Assembly (NCBI GenBank): GCA_049324695.1
Contig: JBMOMJ010000055.1
Location: 248,001 to 312,000 of the forward strand
Reading direction: 5' to 3'
Origin: PMG-095 sp049324695
Lineage (GTDB): Bacteria > Myxococcota_A > Polyangia > Polyangiales > Polyangiaceae
DNA: 64,000 nucleotides
Shown one piece after another: positions 16,578-26,143 of the stretch. Position numbers and translations under genes: made by a program. Each line of letters begins with the position of its first letter. The first letter of the stretch is position 1. The notes below the pieces were generated by a model. The model ran no database searches. It was not told the origin of the DNA and worked only from the letters and a program-made list of their open reading frames with translations.

Positions 16578-18283
16578 AGAAACGTGTCGTCAGCCGCTCG
16601 CGCTGGCTCCTCGGTTCCTTGTCCCTTGCCGCGGCTTGTTCATGCTCTGATCGCGCTAGCGACTGCGAGTGGCTCTCAACCTGCCCAACGGATGCGGGAA
16701 GCGCTGGGATAGGTGGAGTGCCCTCGGGTGGCGTCGGCGGAGGCGCCAGCGGCGGACACCCAGGATCGACCGGCGGAGAAGGCGGGATGGGCGGACGCCC
16801 GACGGACGGCGGTCAGGGCGGCGAAGCTGGCATCGGCGGAGAAGGCGGCGCCGGCGGTACTCCAAACCTCTGCGACACGACCAAGAGCCCGAGCGTTGAG
16901 GCCTGCGTTGCAACCGATACGCACGCGGTATTCGTCGCGCCAACGGGTTCCGATAGCGCAGACGGCAGTCAAGCAAAGCCGCTGAAGAGCATTGCGAAGG
17001 CGCTCACTCTCGCCGCAGCCGCGGGCAAAGTAGTCATCGCTTGCAACGGCAAGTTCGACGAACACATCTCCCTGACCACCGGCGCCCGGATCTACGGTGG
17101 CTTCGCGTGCCCCGGAGAGAAAGTTCCGTGGACGTATCAGACAGGAAAGCGCGCCCAAGTCGTGCCAAGCACAGAGGGCCTCGCGCTCGAGATCCGCAAG
17201 GTGGCCGACGTGGTGACAATTGAGGATGTGGAGTTCTATTCACGCGACGCAACGACGCCGGGCGGCTCGAGCATTGCTGCGATCATAGAGAGCTCGGCGA
17301 ACGTTCGACTCGCGCGAGTGAAGATTGTGGCTGGTGCGGGAGCGGTTGGCGCTGATGGACTGAACGGGGCGAAGGGCACCGATGGCGACGCTTCGACCAA
17401 TTTTCAAAAGGGCAATGATGCACTGTGTGGATCCTTGGTGCCGGCGCTGAGCGCCGGCGGCGCTTGGCCTTCTGAAAACACCTGCGGCTCGCTCGGCGGC
17501 CCGGGAGGAATTGCCCAGAGAGGGACCATGGGCACCCCCGGCACAGCGGGCACGCCACAGTGGAACGTCGTTCTCCCGCAGAACTCTGGTGATCTCGAGA
17601 ACGGTGGCGAGAAAGGCGTGGAGGGCAGCGACGGAGGTCCCGGCGCGTCTGGCCTTCCGGGCACGTCTGGTCAATCCGCCACCGACGACGGCAACTTTAC
17701 CGCACTTGGCTTCACACCTGCGCCAGCTGGTGGCACCGGCACTGATGGCTTCCCTGGCCAAGGCGGCGGAGGCGGAGGCGCGAGCAACGCAACCGGAGCG
17801 TGCATTGGCGCGAGCGGCGGTGCAGGAGGCATGGGCGGTTGCGGAGGTAAGGGTGGCACCGGCGGCTCTGGTGGCGGGGCTTCGGTAGCAGTCATCAGCT
17901 GGAGCAGCAATGTCACACTGAACCAGTGCGAGCTCACTGCGAGCAACGGCGGCGCCGGCGGCAAGGGTGGCGACGGAGGACTCGGCGGGCTCGGCAAAGA
18001 CGGAGCGGTTGGAGGCGCTGCCTTTGCTGATGCCTCGAATTCCATGGGCAAGGGCGGCAAAGGTGGACTTGGTGGAAACGGCGGAGTTGGCGGGCCTGGT
18101 GCAGGAGGTAACGGCGGGCCGTCTATCGCGCTCGTTGTGCACGGTGCTGCTCCAGCAATGGCTGCTACAAGCGTGCTGACGCCGGGAAACGCGGGCGCTG
18201 CTGGACAAGGCGGTGCGGCGGGTCCGCTCGCTGGGCAACGCGGTGAAGCGGGCATGGCTGCTGCTCAGCTTAAAGCGCTGTAG
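16574..18283 (+). CDS. Lipoprotein with beta-helix and Gly-rich collagen-like domains
   Basis: 569 residues; ATGA overlap with the PEGA gene. The lipobox LAAAC puts the lipidated Cys at ~22. Residues ~45-95 are a Gly/Ala-rich linker; ~115-255 resemble a DUF1565-type parallel beta-helix (VFVAPTGSDSADGSQAKPLK, then ARIYGGFAC and later strands). From ~260 to the end, Gly-rich GxxG repeats dominate (GGAGGKGGDGGLGGLG-type). It is a clear paralogue of the lipoprotein at 35014-36783. Probably outer-membrane or cell-surface, last gene of the kinase operon. Confidence 0.85.
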   Translation: MKKRVVSRSRWLLGSLSLAAACSCSDRASDCEWLSTCPTDAGSAGIGGVPSGGVGGGASGGHPGSTGGEGGMGGRPTDGGQGGEAGIGGEGGAGGTPNLCDTTKSPSVEACVATDTHAVFVAPTGSDSADGSQAKPLKSIAKALTLAAAAGKVVIACNGKFDEHISLTTGARIYGGFACPGEKVPWTYQTGKRAQVVPSTEGLALEIRKVADVVTIEDVEFYSRDATTPGGSSIAAIIESSANVRLARVKIVAGAGAVGADGLNGAKGTDGDASTNFQKGNDALCGSLVPALSAGGAWPSENTCGSLGGPGGIAQRGTMGTPGTAGTPQWNVVLPQNSGDLENGGEKGVEGSDGGPGASGLPGTSGQSATDDGNFTALGFTPAPAGGTGTDGFPGQGGGGGGASNATGACIGASGGAGGMGGCGGKGGTGGSGGGASVAVISWSSNVTLNQCELTASNGGAGGKGGDGGLGGLGKDGAVGGAAFADASNSMGKGGKGGLGGNGGVGGPGAGGNGGPSIALVVHGAAPAMAATSVLTPGNAGAAGQGGAAGPLAGQRGEAGMAAAQLKAL

Positions 18284-19118
18284 TGGGGAGGTGTTCGGTC
18301 GCACCAGCCGTCCTGCTCGCGCGGGTCAGTCGGAGTGACCGGCACTTTCCTAGCAGGCGGGTGAAGAACGCTGCTGACGCACCTCGCTTCGACTTCGCGC
18401 GGTGGATTGCGAGATGCAACTCGCTAACGTCCTGACCGCGGTTGCCTCTCGGGAAAGAACGCTAGCACTCTCGCAAACGCCTGGGCTGAACAATATCGAG
18501 GTGTCCGAATCGTGCGGCGAAAACACGCCCGCCAATTCATCGAACCGCACGAGCGTGACTCCGACGTATGCAACCACGCAATTCGTCCATCATTCGCAAG
18601 AAGAAACAGTGTCGATTCTTGCCATGTGCGAACGACGGCGGGACCGAAAACCACCTACTTCGCGCGATTAACGCGCAAACGATTTGACTCCACTCCCCAC
18701 TTCTAGCCAGTGATTAGAGGTTGCCGGAAGCACAGGCCAGGCCTGGTGACAGTCACCAGACCTGGCTTGTCAGCAAACAAAATATGTTTGGTGACAATTT
18801 TCACGGCTTAATTTGGCTTAATACCGCGGGTTGAGGCAGTGCTATGCGCGACAGCTACTTCGCTTCGGTCCGCAACAGATCGAGAGCTTACAGGGCTTCG
18901 GTCGAATCTCCCGGAGGTCGGAGTTTTGAAATTCTGCCTGCCTGTGAGACCGTCGCTTCAACCAACAACCCGCTTGCGCTCCTAAGCCCATGAGCTAGGG
19001 CGCCCATTAACCTCTTTTGACATGCGACACCCGGCATACCGATCCAAGGACGGCTAGGTCGGAGATTTAACCAGGCGACTTTCAGTCGCCCGCTAGACGT
19101 GTGCCCCTAGGAATCCCC
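18284..19118 (+). other. Long intergenic region
   Basis: About 830 bases with no supported protein gene. It holds a near-perfect palindrome at 18736-18766 (listed separately), then a short inverted repeat CAAACA...TGTTTG at 18774-18790, and a 7-bp stem GGCGACT/AGTCGCC at 19074-19090 just before the next small gene. GC drops locally near 18780-18830. The length and structured elements make a regulatory RNA or mobile-element scar possible, but nothing is demonstrated. Confidence 0.5.
18736..18766. repeat. 31-bp near-perfect palindrome
   Basis: Arms GCCAGGCCTGGTGAC and GTCACCAGACCTGGC flank a single central A; 14 of 15 pairs match. There is no T-run after it, so it is not a typical Rho-independent terminator. 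Could be a protein-binding operator, a cruciform, or the end of a small mobile element. Confidence 0.7.
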
Positions 19119-19295
19119 ATGACGAACAAAGAACTGCAAAAGATCTGCACGGAATTGAAGGTTGAAGTTGCGGCTCTCAAGTCAGCTCACGAGACAGAGC
19201 GACACGCCAAGTCACAACACAACGCCAACACAGGCTTGTGGCTGACCATCGCCGGGCTGGTCATTGCTGTCATTACGCTGTTTGCCGGGAAGTAG
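19119..19295 (+). CDS. Small membrane protein with coiled coil
   Basis: 58 residues from ATG 19119, preceded by AGGAATCCCC. Residues 1-30 are helical with heptad-like spacing (LKVEVAALKSAHETERHA); residues ~40-56 (LWLTIAGLVIAVITLF) form one TM helix ending Ala-Gly-Lys. The layout resembles small phage holin or membrane-anchoring proteins. It overlaps, antisense, a weaker ORF at 19187-19528; this frame is preferred. Confidence 0.5.
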   Translation: MTNKELQKICTELKVEVAALKSAHETERHAKSQHNANTGLWLTIAGLVIAVITLFAGK

Positions 19296-19528
19296 GTTCC
19301 CGGTCCTTGGGAACGTACGTCTCCCGCGAAGAATAGCTTCGACTGCGGCGTATACGTACCCTTGCTGAGCACGGTGCGCTCGCATTGCCCGCTGCTGCTG
19401 AGCAGATCCTCCTCGAGTTTGGTACGTTTCCAGTCGTCGAGCTGTTGTGCTTCGCGTCGAAGCGGCGACCAGCCTGCTTTCTCTAGCTCAAGTTGCGTTT
19501 CCGGAGACCAATTTCGCGCGTGGCTCAT
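19187..19528 (-). CDS. Possible third gene of the toxin locus (uncertain)
   Basis: A 113-residue frame starting MSHARNWSPETQLELEKAG, with protein-like first 80 residues (SPLRREAQQLDDWKRTKLEE). It follows the immunity candidate by ~60 bases on the same strand and could be a second immunity or truncated toxin-cassette gene. Its 3' part overlaps the opposite small membrane-protein gene and looks less protein-like, so the real gene may be shorter or decayed. Confidence 0.28.
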   Translation of the reverse strand: MSHARNWSPETQLELEKAGWSPLRREAQQLDDWKRTKLEEDLLSSSGQCERTVLSKGTYTPQSKLFFAGDVRSQGPGTYFPANSVMTAMTSPAMVSHKPVLALCCDLACRSVS

Positions 19529-19589
19529 AGCAAGTCTCCGTCGAGGCGAATGCGGAACCAAGTGCATGCGGAACACGGCGGAATTCTCT

Positions 19590-20012
19590 TCATTTGGTAG
19601 GCAGGCGTGCCTGAATGGTGTGGAGCAGTTCCTGCTCGTTGACGCCCGCGTCGTGCATGAAGGTCATGTACCAGTCGAGAAGGTCGTAGGCATCTTCCGT
19701 CGGAGGCAGTCCTTCCAGAACACACAATACCGCGCGACATGCGGCTTCCATTGAAGCGCTCAGTGTAGTTCCGTCGATGTGGGCCCAGAGTCCTTCCTTT
19801 TGCTCAGTGAGCACCCCAGGAGGCAATTCACCTCGCCAATACTCGTCGGCTCTTCGCAAGGCCTCAGCGGCAATGGGGGGCAAGTTCTTCACGAACGCTA
19901 GGCCCTCAATCATGCATCCGACGTATCGCGCATAGTGCGCTTTTAGCGGATAACGTTCGCCAATCGCCTCCAGTATCCCGGTGACGTTGTCATCTCGATT
20001 TGCGTCAGACAT
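19590..20012 (-). CDS. Candidate immunity protein for the RHS toxin
   Basis: 140 residues, acidic and helical, no signal or TM: MSDANRDDNVTGILEAIG, then IAAEALRRADEYWRGELPP and LLDWYMTFMHDAGVNEQEL. Its ATG lies only 2 bases after the stop of the RHS toxin on the same strand, exactly where cognate immunity genes of polymorphic toxins sit. The size and acidity fit a cytoplasmic inhibitor that neutralises toxin in the producing cell. Not matched to a named Imm family; assignment rests on position. Confidence 0.68.
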   Translation of the reverse strand: MSDANRDDNVTGILEAIGERYPLKAHYARYVGCMIEGLAFVKNLPPIAAEALRRADEYWRGELPPGVLTEQKEGLWAHIDGTTLSASMEAACRAVLCVLEGLPPTEDAYDLLDWYMTFMHDAGVNEQELLHTIQARLPTK

Positions 20013-20014
20013 GG

Positions 20015-23000
20015 TTAGTGTTTGATCCCGAACGAGTCCAGAAGTGCAGCGCAGGAACTACATGCGGCCTTGAACGTTCCGTGATTGGGATTTCCCGAAG
20101 CGCGGATGTTGACCGCCGTGCTCACTCCGCCGGCCGGTTCTATTCCGGCCTGCAGAGCCTGACTAATGCAGCCAGGTTCTGCACACTTACCATGCCAAGG
20201 CGCACGCTGCGACGCCGGGACCTTGTCGAGCGCCGCAGATACGCGCGGATGCAGAGCGCGCGGCGCACCCGTACTAACGTCGGTGAAGACGCGGTCGCCC
20301 ACGCGAAGCTCAGCCGCAACGCCTCGCGTTCTTCCGGCCGCTTGGGCTGCGTTGGCGCGCTCCACGGCTGCAGCCCCCAGGTTGTCGGCGGCGGATTTAG
20401 GCGCGACCCTCTGCACGACCGCCTTGCCGACGGCCATGACGCCCTTGGCCAACCCAGCGGTAGCGGCACCGACGGTAGCGTCGACGACTACTTCCTTCAG
20501 CGTTCCCGCGCTCTGCCCGCCACTCTCGACGAGCCTCTGAGTCACGCCCGCCGCCGCGCCGCTGCCCGCGCCCACGGCCATCACACCAGCTACGCCCGCC
20601 GCCGGACACGCCGCCGTGAGCGCGCCGCTGACAGCTCCTCCAGCCGCTGCGGCGCCAACCCGCCCCCAGTCATCGATCTTACCGTTGGCGACGTACTGTC
20701 GTGCGGCTTCGATACCGCCGCCAACCACAGCTCCAATCGCAGCGCCCGCGAGAATATGCCAGAAGTGGCCATCTTCGTCGGCGGCGGCGACCGGATTCAG
20801 ATTCGCGTATGCGTACGGATTCGCCGTTGCGAATTCGCTTGTCGCCACTTTCTCGGGCGCGTTGACGAGCACCGGATCAGGCGAGGTCCAAATGCCGAGG
20901 TCGGGCGCGTAGACGCGAGCGCCCATGAGGTCGAGTCCCACACCGCTGTCGCGCGTAGCGTTCGCAAATTTGCGCGTCTGCGGCGAAGAGTCGTAGCGCG
21001 TAGCACCGAACGGATACGCCGCGAAGCGGCCGCTCACTTTGGTCGCGCTTGCTTCAGCGAGCAGTGAGCCGAGCTGGTCGGAGATGAGAATGGTATCGCT
21101 CTCGCTCAGCGCTTGAACCGTTCCGCGATCTTCGGGTGCAACCAATCCATCGAGCGCAGAGCCATCCGCGCGGCAGCCGATGGCTAGCAGCAGTGCGAGA
21201 GCCGGTGCGAGGTGGGCGAGCGCCGAGAGCCAGTGTTTGCGCGCCTGCCAGGCGAGCGCGACGAGCGCGAGCGCGGCCATCGCCAGCTGCCCGAAATTGC
21301 CGAGAGCTCTTCCGAGTGCGGTCGAGTTTCCGAAGGGGATACTCACGGTAGTCCCAGCCTTCTTCCCGTCGCTTGCGACAACGGCCCCGTTGTTCTCCGC
21401 GAGTCGCACGATGCGCCGGCCCCCGTGGACGATGAAGCGGACGAGCTTGCCGTCTTCTACTTCGCTCCACGGGCTGAGGAATTCTACGCGGTGCTCAGTG
21501 CCATCGTTCGTTTTCTCGATGCGCACGCGGCGAATGCCCTCGGCGTCGAACTTGTTTTCTTCGGCTGAGCCATTCTTCGCAACCACGCTCTCCAGCTGCT
21601 CAGCCGCGTTCCATGTGTAGGTGCGATCGCCATCGCTGGTGAGCCGCCCGCGACCGTCAAAGACGAGTGCGCGCTGGCCGATGCGGCTGGGCGCGTGCGG
21701 TGCGATGCCGGCGTACTCGATTGCGCCGCTCTGCTGACTCGGCACGGTGCTAGTGCGTTCGAGCAGGTTGCCGCTCGGCGAGTACCTCCACTCGGTGTGC
21801 CCCCACGCGCCTTGAACCCCGGTGAGCCGGTAAAGGTTGTCGTAGACGTACGATTCGGTGCGGTCGTCATTCTTTCGCACGTTCGCGCGCAGGTCAGTCA
21901 CGTTCGAAACGTTCCCTGCCGCGTCGAAGGTCCACTTCAAATGCTCAATTACTTCACCGCGGGCATCTGTCGCGGTCAGCTCGTTTAGGCGGCGATCCGC
22001 GTCGTATCGGTTCGTTTGCACTACGCCAGTTCCAAAGCGGCGCGTCAGCTCGAGCCCGTCCCCGTCGTACTCGAAGCTGACTGCACCGTTTGCGTAGCTT
22101 GAGAGCTGCCCGCGTGCATTGCGATCGATGCGAATCGACGAGCCGTCCGGATAGATGTGCTCGGCTTCCCGGTCTTGGTTATCGTAACGGCTGCCGCTGG
22201 TATAGGCGTTACCGTCGATCGTGACGGTGGTCGCGACGACGCGCCCACGCTGGTCGTACTCGTGGCTGGTGCTGCCGCTCGGTTCTCTGACGAAAACGAG
22301 CTTGCCACGATCGAGCTGGCGTCCGGGATGCTCCGGTGAACTGTCCCAGACTCGCGTGACTTCCCCCGTGCCATCGCCGTCCCAGTCCTCACTCAATGAG
22401 CGCCCGGCGAGGTCGAACGTGTATTTGGCAACGAGGTCAGGGAAATGCTTTTCGATCAGATTCCCGGTCGCGTCGTAAACGAACGTTCTCGTACCGATGT
22501 CGGGGTCAACGATCGCGGTGCGCCGTCCGCGTCCGTCGTAGGCGTAGGCGGCCACGTTCTGTTCCGCATCCGTGCGAGTCGTGAGCCGACCGGCGGCGTC
22601 ATAGGTGAACGCAGCGCTCACGAGTGCGCCGTTGAGGACTCTGGTCGCTGCTACGAGACGTCCTCTGCCATCGAAGGCCTGCTCTTCAGGCGTGTGCTCG
22701 TACGGCGAGCTGGCGTCGGTCTGTCCGCCGTCCCAGTGTCGTGTGAGAAGGGGTAGGTACTCGGTGCGCGTGGTAATGCCACTCTGCGATACGGTTTGGA
22801 GCTCGCGGCCCAGCGCGTCGCGGGAGGACGTCGTTCCAGCCGAATCCTTTGATAGTGGTGGGCTCGTGACGTCTTTCGAGGTAACGAAGCGTGGTCCGAG
22901 AGCCTTGCGGTCCTTGCCGCGCGCGTCGAGCAAGGACACGCCCGCGAGCACCCAACGCTCGTTGTTGTCGCGCGTGATGGCGCCCCGCTTTCTCCCAAGC

Positions 23001-26000
23001 CCGTCAAATAGGGTCTCGGTGCGCTCGACCTCGGCGCGGCCATACCAAACCCGCGACTCGGTTATCACGCGGGAGAGTGGTGCGGCGACATCGTACGTGT
23101 ACCGTGTGCTGGGCTCGCCATCGGGGTCTCCGGGCTTGTAGACTTGCGTCACGCGACCGAGCGCGTCGTACCGAAACGCTGTGCGCTGGCCTGCGTAGTC
23201 GACGATGATTCGCAGGTTTCCGAAGCGCCGATCGGTGTCGGCGTACTCGACCAGCTCAACGGGAGTCTCGAGCTTCACGCGCTCGCTGAGCAGTGTCGTG
23301 TGGTCTTCTGGGTCGAATTCGAAGTAGCGCCCGCCGCCGCGGGCATCGCGTGTCTCGAGGGGATTGCCATCGGCATCGTAGCGGGTTGAGTTTTCGAGCT
23401 CGAATGCTTTCGATGTAGGTCCAACCCACGCTTCGATGCGAGCTACGTCGCCGCGCGTCACGTTGCCGAGCGGCAGGCCCTGGAAGGCGTCGCCATCGTA
23501 GTAGAAACGTCGCATCGAGACGCGATTGCCCTGGACGTCGGTCAGTTCCTCCGTGGCGAGCCTTCCCAAGATCCAATCGTCGACCTTGCTCGCGAAGGTG
23601 CGCGCAGTGATGGCCTCGTCGTTCCCCACCGTTGGATCGTCGCCAACGACCTCGCCCCAGTCATACTCGGCGACCACGTTGCCGAAGTCGTCCTGAATCC
23701 AGCTCTTCTCAGTTGTACGCGCTTCTTCGTCTGAACCCTCGACGTGAGCGACGAGTTCGTCCCACTTGTAGGCGTACTCGATGGGGCGTCCGTCGAGACT
23801 CTTGCCGAGTGTGACCGATTTGTACTTGTTCGTCGTGCGTGAGAACACGCTTCCGGTCGCATCGCGCTGTTCCGCAGTCAGCACCGCACCACGTAGCACC
23901 CGGTGCTCGAGCCCGACATCGAAGGTGCTCTCTGTTAGGAGCGTCGGCGTAGATCCATCGCCGAGGTCGGTTTGAATACCGCCCGCAAATCCTGCGAAGG
24001 TGCGCGTGCTCGGATCCCAGGTGCCGTTTGTGTAGGAGTAGGTGGTTGTTACAACGGGGCAGCCGAGCTGGTCGTCGATTTCGACCTTGGCAACGACCGG
24101 CATTGCAACGTTCATGCGGGTGGTCCACGGCTTCTTCGCGTCGCGCGCCGCGGCAGCGCTCGCTGCGGCGCTTGCGTAGGTGATGCGTGTCAGCTTGCCA
24201 AGGCCATTGTCGATGCTCTTCAACAGACCCGCGCGCCCGTTTGGGAAGAGCTCCAAATAGCGCCATTCGGTTCCCACTCCGACATCCAGAGCGCCTGGCG
24301 CGATCACCCAGAGAACGTCCAACGTGCCCGAGCCGTTCATGTCCGCAAATTGGACGGATACGTTCCGCTCTTTTTTCGGTGTGCCTGCGATGACGCGCGG
24401 CGCCCCAAACGCTCCCTCAGCGATCGCGAGCGCGTAATCGATCCCGGTTACCCCGACATGCACTAGGTCCACCCAGCCGTCGCCGTTGAGATCGACGAGC
24501 TTCCAAGGATCCGCGACGTCGAACTTTGGCACCCATGTCGCTTCCCGCGCCGGCTCGAAGACGCCGCGTCCTCGTCCCAGCCAGTAGGCCATCCCCTGCG
24601 ATCGCAAGTAGCAAAAGTCCAGTACGCGGTCGCCGTTCACGTCGCAGAGTTCGGTGTGGCCGCCGTCGGAGAAGCGCAACGCTTGCTCGCGGTCGACCTT
24701 GCCGATCACTTCCGGCAGCTTCCAGTCCGCGCCGTTCACGTTGTAGCCAATCGCGAGTCCGGCTTCGGTCGTGAGCACAGCGTCGGGACGCCGGTCGCCG
24801 TCCATGTCAGCGAGGCGAACATCAGGATCCTCGAAGCTGAAGTTCGGCACAGTGCGAAAGCGGACGGCATCGAAAAAGCTCGCTGCGTCTCTCCCGGGCA
24901 GGTATCTAAAAGAATCGGTCCCGCTCTTGGCGTAGAGATCGATTGCGCCGTCCCCGTCGAGATCGGCAAGCCCGACGCCCACGGTTGCCAGGGAGAGCGA
25001 AGGGCTGCGGGTATCCCCCCAATCGTCCGCGGGCTTCCAATTCACGCCATCATGATTGATTGCTGTGTGGAAGTTTCCCGGTTCTGCGACGAGCAGATCA
25101 GGCAAGCCGTCGCCGTTCAAATCGGCGAGCGCGGCTTTCGGATCGGTGGGCGTCCAGTACGGCGGGTAGCCCATGCGCGTCGTCTGCCCGTCGGTCGCGA
25201 AGGTTGCTTCAGTGTAGCCGAGGGTCAGCGGCGGCAACGCGGTCATCCCATCGGTGCCCACCATGTCAATGCGCGTGAGGAGGGTTCGTGCCGGCGCGTA
25301 GCCCAACGTGTATCGCCGGACGAGGTCGCCGCCCAATGTCACCTCGATGCTCGTAACGCGCTGCGAGAGCACGTTCTTGACGCCGGAAGAGAATAGCGTG
25401 TGCACATCCGGTCGTGGCTCGTAACTGATGACGATCCGCTGCTGCACGTTCGGCGAAAAGTCGTTCCACACCACCGATTTCAACAGCGCGTAGCCTTCGC
25501 GGGTCTCCCAAGCGAAGGCGATGCGATGCCCGTGAAGATCGGCCATTTCGCGCAGCAGGTACGTTGCGACGTGCTTGCCTTCGCTTTCGAGGAATCCAGG
25601 ACCACCGAAGCGGTAAATCGTCCCCTCCTTCGTGCGGGCTTCCCACTCGTCAGAGCCCGCGACGTGACCGACACGCACAAAGGTTCCGCCTTCGTATTGC
25701 GGGCGGAAGTAACCATCGGGCATCAACAACAGTTCACTTGGGATACCCAGCCCGACGAGTTCGAACGCATCCGTTTGATCGAATCTCGGCAACCCGTTCT
25801 CGGTGCGCACGCGAATGCTTGGTAGCCCGCCCCAATGAAATCCGAGCCCAAGCTCCGAAACACCAGAGCCTCCATCGTAGTCTAGGCTGAGCTTCGGCGC
25901 GAAGGCGCCAGCGGCCGGTGGCACCGCGATGTCAATTCTGTAGGCGGCCGTGCCGGAGGCAAGAGAAGGCGCGAAGCTTCGACCCAAACCCTCGATCGAA

Positions 26001-26143
26001 GCTGGACCTTGCGGCAAGCTGATGCGGGTCGGTGCGACGTTGGCAGCACGAGACGTGGCGCTCAACGCGGATAGCAGGAACACGAGCCAAGTCAGGAGCC
26101 AGAGCCTCCACAGGCCCCCTTCTGGAACGATTCGGCGGATCAC
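20015..26143 (-). CDS. SpvB/RHS polymorphic toxin with C-terminal deaminase-like domain
   Basis: 2042 residues from GTG 26143. A signal peptide (~1-34) is followed by a SpvB/TcdB-type N-terminus (GPASIEGLGRSFAPSLASG, YDGGSGVSELGLGFHW), FG-GAP/VCBS repeats with DLNGDG-type loops (~340-600), a Tc-toxin middle, then RHS/YD repeats (YDALGRVTQVYKPGD). Near ~1700 is a hydrophobic stretch. The RHS-core end is GARVYAPDLGIWTSPDP, then a Gly-zipper pretoxin region (~1870-1940). The last ~95 residues have HGKCAEPGC (His 1984, Glu 1989) and CSSC (Cys 2028 and 2031), a Zn-deaminase signature most like YwqJ-type toxins. Likely a surface or secreted antibacterial nucleotide or nucleic-acid deaminase. A copy of the bipartite element ends 8 bases upstream. 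Confidence 0.88.
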   Translation of the reverse strand: MIRRIVPEGGLWRLWLLTWLVFLLSALSATSRAANVAPTRISLPQGPASIEGLGRSFAPSLASGTAAYRIDIAVPPAAGAFAPKLSLDYDGGSGVSELGLGFHWGGLPSIRVRTENGLPRFDQTDAFELVGLGIPSELLLMPDGYFRPQYEGGTFVRVGHVAGSDEWEARTKEGTIYRFGGPGFLESEGKHVATYLLREMADLHGHRIAFAWETREGYALLKSVVWNDFSPNVQQRIVISYEPRPDVHTLFSSGVKNVLSQRVTSIEVTLGGDLVRRYTLGYAPARTLLTRIDMVGTDGMTALPPLTLGYTEATFATDGQTTRMGYPPYWTPTDPKAALADLNGDGLPDLLVAEPGNFHTAINHDGVNWKPADDWGDTRSPSLSLATVGVGLADLDGDGAIDLYAKSGTDSFRYLPGRDAASFFDAVRFRTVPNFSFEDPDVRLADMDGDRRPDAVLTTEAGLAIGYNVNGADWKLPEVIGKVDREQALRFSDGGHTELCDVNGDRVLDFCYLRSQGMAYWLGRGRGVFEPAREATWVPKFDVADPWKLVDLNGDGWVDLVHVGVTGIDYALAIAEGAFGAPRVIAGTPKKERNVSVQFADMNGSGTLDVLWVIAPGALDVGVGTEWRYLELFPNGRAGLLKSIDNGLGKLTRITYASAAASAAAARDAKKPWTTRMNVAMPVVAKVEIDDQLGCPVVTTTYSYTNGTWDPSTRTFAGFAGGIQTDLGDGSTPTLLTESTFDVGLEHRVLRGAVLTAEQRDATGSVFSRTTNKYKSVTLGKSLDGRPIEYAYKWDELVAHVEGSDEEARTTEKSWIQDDFGNVVAEYDWGEVVGDDPTVGNDEAITARTFASKVDDWILGRLATEELTDVQGNRVSMRRFYYDGDAFQGLPLGNVTRGDVARIEAWVGPTSKAFELENSTRYDADGNPLETRDARGGGRYFEFDPEDHTTLLSERVKLETPVELVEYADTDRRFGNLRIIVDYAGQRTAFRYDALGRVTQVYKPGDPDGEPSTRYTYDVAAPLSRVITESRVWYGRAEVERTETLFDGLGRKRGAITRDNNERWVLAGVSLLDARGKDRKALGPRFVTSKDVTSPPLSKDSAGTTSSRDALGRELQTVSQSGITTRTEYLPLLTRHWDGGQTDASSPYEHTPEEQAFDGRGRLVAATRVLNGALVSAAFTYDAAGRLTTRTDAEQNVAAYAYDGRGRRTAIVDPDIGTRTFVYDATGNLIEKHFPDLVAKYTFDLAGRSLSEDWDGDGTGEVTRVWDSSPEHPGRQLDRGKLVFVREPSGSTSHEYDQRGRVVATTVTIDGNAYTSGSRYDNQDREAEHIYPDGSSIRIDRNARGQLSSYANGAVSFEYDGDGLELTRRFGTGVVQTNRYDADRRLNELTATDARGEVIEHLKWTFDAAGNVSNVTDLRANVRKNDDRTESYVYDNLYRLTGVQGAWGHTEWRYSPSGNLLERTSTVPSQQSGAIEYAGIAPHAPSRIGQRALVFDGRGRLTSDGDRTYTWNAAEQLESVVAKNGSAEENKFDAEGIRRVRIEKTNDGTEHRVEFLSPWSEVEDGKLVRFIVHGGRRIVRLAENNGAVVASDGKKAGTTVSIPFGNSTALGRALGNFGQLAMAALALVALAWQARKHWLSALAHLAPALALLLAIGCRADGSALDGLVAPEDRGTVQALSESDTILISDQLGSLLAEASATKVSGRFAAYPFGATRYDSSPQTRKFANATRDSGVGLDLMGARVYAPDLGIWTSPDPVLVNAPEKVATSEFATANPYAYANLNPVAAADEDGHFWHILAGAAIGAVVGGGIEAARQYVANGKIDDWGRVGAAAAGGAVSGALTAACPAAGVAGVMAVGAGSGAAAGVTQRLVESGGQSAGTLKEVVVDATVGAATAGLAKGVMAVGKAVVQRVAPKSAADNLGAAAVERANAAQAAGRTRGVAAELRVGDRVFTDVSTGAPRALHPRVSAALDKVPASQRAPWHGKCAEPGCISQALQAGIEPAGGVSTAVNIRASGNPNHGTFKAACSSCAALLDSFGIKH

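Noticed and set aside
17240..18304. 354-residue minus-strand frame
   Set aside because: Antisense shadow of the Gly-rich lipoprotein; composition is complementary low-complexity Ala/Arg/Ser and there is no ribosome site.
19015..19045. TTGACA-type promoter before the 58-residue gene
   Set aside because: TTGACA is present but no acceptable -10 hexamer lies 16-18 bases downstream.
20000..21067. 355-residue plus-strand frame
   Set aside because: Antisense to the RHS toxin C-terminus; Arg/Ala/Ser-rich with no motif.
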